Part shown: positions 13,307 to 14,886 of the stretch, one piece after another
Layout of the letters: each line of letters opens with the position of its first letter
Position numbering within the stretch: position 1 is the stretch's first letter
NCBI GenBank assembly: GCA_002294285.1
Contig: DBFL01000079.1
Span: 1 to 14,886 of the forward strand
Length of the DNA: 14,886 nucleotides
Reading direction: 5' to 3'
DNA from: Candidatus Neomicrothrix sp. UBA881
Lineage (GTDB): Bacteria; Actinomycetota; Acidimicrobiia; Acidimicrobiales; MedAcidi-G1
Program-made: the position numbers and the translations under genes
Notes under the pieces: model-generated
The model's input: only the letters and a program-made list of their open reading frames with translations
What the model was told of the DNA's origin: nothing
Database searches by the model: none

Positions 13307-14778
13307 GAATTCAAGTCTATTTCTGCTCCGGCAATAATTTTTGAAAGCATCGATCTAAAAATTAATGAATGAGGGATTAAGAGTGCAAACCAATAAAGCC
13401 TTCCTATTACGCCACGTGGAACAAACTGTGCTCTTTGTTCAACTAAACAGCCCTTTTCTAAATCTGTTACCGACCACCCCAACCACGCGTGACCTGGGAT
13501 AAGCATTTCTGCTCTTAGCAGTAGTGAATTACTGTCAACTTTTACAACAGTAAAAAAATCAACTGGGTCACCAACGCGGAGTTCAGTAGGGTGTCTTCTG
13601 CCTCGTCTTAGACCAACACCGCCCACCATTTTGTCTATGAAGCCACGAACAGCCCATAACCGGTTAAAGGTAAACCAACCAGTATCGCCACCAATAGTTC
13701 TAATAGTTGACATTACTTGATCACTTGACGCTGTTGAATTTTGTTTTCGCGAATCAAACAGAACTCTACCTCCAGACCAATCCGGATCACTTAATTCTGG
13801 CAATTCAGCTATTTGGACTTTGCCAGGATCTGACCATCGTGTAGGAATTTGAAGATCTTGCACTCTAGTTAAGGCACGACCAATTGAATTATGCAAGTTA
13901 TCCGGCTCATGGTCAAAGGCAGCTGAAATAGGATTGCTGCCTATAACAACATCCGAGGTAAGTGAATCAATTAGTGCACGGGCTAGACGAATAGGCAGGG
14001 GGCTTGTCAAATTTACCCAGTGAGAAGAGAGTCGAGGGGTCAAAACAGGAACGGGAACAATTATTCGCTTTTTGAGACCTGCTACCTCTGCATAGGTATG
14101 CATCATTTCCTTATAGGTCAAAACATCAGGACCACCTACATCAAAAACTTTTCCAAGAGATTTTTTACTTCCCAGAACAGACACTAAATAGAACAAAACA
14201 TCACTTATTGCTACAGGTTGGCAACGAGTTTTGGTTACCCATTTTGGAACTATCATGACCGGGAGTATCTCAACCAGTGATCTGAGCATTTCAAATGAAG
14301 CGCTTCCCGATCCAATAATTATTGCTGCTCTTAGTTCAGTTACAGGTGTAATTCCACTTGCTAAAATCTCGCCGACTTTCTGACGACTAGTTAAATGTCG
14401 TGACAGATTACCTTTTTCTTCTCCAAGACCACCTAGATATATAATCTGTTTTATTTGGTTAACTTCTGTAGCAGCAATGAAAGTTTTAGCCATTGAAGCT
14501 TCTAAATCCTCAAAATTAGATGAAACTGCCATTGAATGGACCAAATAGTATGCTCTGTCCACTCCTCTAAGCGCTTCAATAACTTGATCTTCAATATTTA
14601 AATCACAAGTAAAAACTTCAACTTGAGATCGCCAAGGTCTGTCATCGAGAGCTTTAGAATTCCTAACGATGCATCTAACTCTGTATCCAGTTTTAAGAAG
14701 GCGAGGAATTAATCTTCCACCGACATATCCGGTTGCACCGGTAACTGCTATTAATTCAGTTCCATTATCGTTAGTCAC
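13303..14778 (-). CDS. Atypical NmrA-like SDR with C-terminal DUF2867 domain
   Basis: This 491-residue protein has two domains. Residues about 8-300 form an NAD(P)-binding extended/atypical short-chain dehydrogenase with the motif TGATGYVGGRL (GxxGxxG, 14-20), DRAYYLVHSM, IIYLGGLGE and LRAAIIIGSGSASFEMLR. The usual catalytic YxxxK is not obvious, as in NmrA-like sensors and quinone-related SDRs. Residues about 340-485 match DUF2867, an SRPBCC-like ligand-binding fold: GDTGWFTFNRLWAVRGFID, then VGGVGLRRGRRHP and LRVGDPVDFFTV. This architecture is often annotated as NAD(P)H-binding/DUF2867 and occurs beside photolyase and DUF1295 genes in other bacteria. It is the first gene of the minus-strand operon. 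The start is GTG at 14778, with AGGA (14787-14784) five bases upstream, so the start is well supported. Confidence 0.88.
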   Translation of the reverse strand: MTNDNGTELIAVTGATGYVGGRLIPRLLKTGYRVRCIVRNSKALDDRPWRSQVEVFTCDLNIEDQVIEALRGVDRAYYLVHSMAVSSNFEDLEASMAKTFIAATEVNQIKQIIYLGGLGEEKGNLSRHLTSRQKVGEILASGITPVTELRAAIIIGSGSASFEMLRSLVEILPVMIVPKWVTKTRCQPVAISDVLFYLVSVLGSKKSLGKVFDVGGPDVLTYKEMMHTYAEVAGLKKRIIVPVPVLTPRLSSHWVNLTSPLPIRLARALIDSLTSDVVIGSNPISAAFDHEPDNLHNSIGRALTRVQDLQIPTRWSDPGKVQIAELPELSDPDWSGGRVLFDSRKQNSTASSDQVMSTIRTIGGDTGWFTFNRLWAVRGFIDKMVGGVGLRRGRRHPTELRVGDPVDFFTVVKVDSNSLLLRAEMLIPGHAWLGWSVTDLEKGCLVEQRAQFVPRGVIGRLYWFALLIPHSLIFRSMLSKIIAGAEIDLNS

Positions 14779-14783
14779 AATTG

Positions 14784-14787
14784 TCCT
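14784..14787 (-). promoter_or_regulatory. Ribosome binding site that decides the GTG start of the SDR gene
   Basis: On the minus strand AGGA lies 5 bases before the GTG at 14778. This supports a GTG start over any internal ATG. Confidence 0.6.
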
Positions 14788-14800
14788 AAGTGCCTAAGTG
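14785..14800. repeat. Tandem 8-bp direct repeat in the leader of the SDR operon
   Basis: CCTAAGTG occurs twice in direct tandem (14785-14792 and 14793-14800); on the minus strand it reads CACTTAGG twice. The unit nearer the gene contains the AGG of the ribosome binding site, so the second copy makes a duplicate upstream AGG. It may be a protein-binding site or a chance duplication. Confidence 0.6.
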
Positions 14801-14815
14801 ATTAGTTACAAATAA

Positions 14816-14821
14816 ATGTTA
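14816..14821 (-). promoter_or_regulatory. Candidate -10 element of the SDR-DUF1295-FAD operon
   Basis: TAACAT on the minus strand keeps the key T, A, A and T positions of a sigma-70-type -10. The matching -35 region is poor (TTAAAA-like at 18 bases), so activator dependence is possible. Transcription would begin near 14809 and include the tandem repeat in its leader. Confidence 0.25.
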
Positions 14822-14850
14822 TTTGACAGGCTTTAAAAGTTTTAAGTTTG

Positions 14851-14860
14851 GACTTAAGTC
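14851..14860. promoter_or_regulatory. Palindrome GACTTAAGTC, possible operator
   Basis: This perfect 10-bp inverted repeat lies about 35 bases upstream of the candidate -10 of the minus-strand operon, a usual position for a regulator site. A TTGACA (14823-14828) on the plus strand could be a -35 box for a divergent gene beyond the window. No function is assigned. Confidence 0.25.
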
Positions 14861-14886
14861 ACAGGGCTTATTTCTGAAATTGTTTT

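Overview
This is an AT-rich bacterial window, densely packed, with genes in short operons on both strands. Features that favour a low-GC actinobacterium, perhaps a sunlit-water Acidimicrobiia-like lineage, are an F420-type PPOX oxidoreductase, an STAS/receiver pair, NfeD, FxsA, two possible leaderless starts and a photolyase. This placement is an inference from gene content, not a demonstrated taxonomy.

Layout, left to right. Bases 1-640 hold a doubtful gene edge, a tRNA-Pro(CGG) and a stand-alone receiver-domain gene, all read on the minus strand. Bases 732-2391 hold a plus-strand pair: an STAS anti-sigma-factor antagonist and an NfeD-type membrane protein whose protease site looks degenerate. 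Bases 2412-5444 hold a minus-strand selA-selB operon for selenocysteine insertion; no tRNA-Sec and no recognisable selenoprotein gene lies in the window. fxsA (5509-5985) is divergent from selA.

From 6080 to 11179 four plus-strand genes sit 0 to 18 bases apart. They encode a 978-residue fusion of a complete cytochrome P450 with a complete ABC1/UbiB-type atypical kinase, a DCC-type thiol-disulfide oxidoreductase, a class I photolyase and an F420-dependent PPOX-type enzyme. Facing them, and overlapping the last by 4 bases, is a minus-strand operon (14778 to 11176). It encodes an atypical SDR with a DUF2867 tail, a DUF1295 membrane protein and an FAD-dependent amine-oxidase-like enzyme.

The two facing operons resemble the photolyase/lipid-oxidoreductase sets seen in light or singlet-oxygen responses of other bacteria. 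The P450-ABC1 fusion is the most unusual object here. An ABC1 domain that handles membrane lipids, joined to a monooxygenase and co-transcribed with a photolyase, suggests oxidative modification of a membrane lipid, quinone or isoprenoid linked to light stress. That function is a hypothesis; the domain fusion itself is read directly from one uninterrupted frame.
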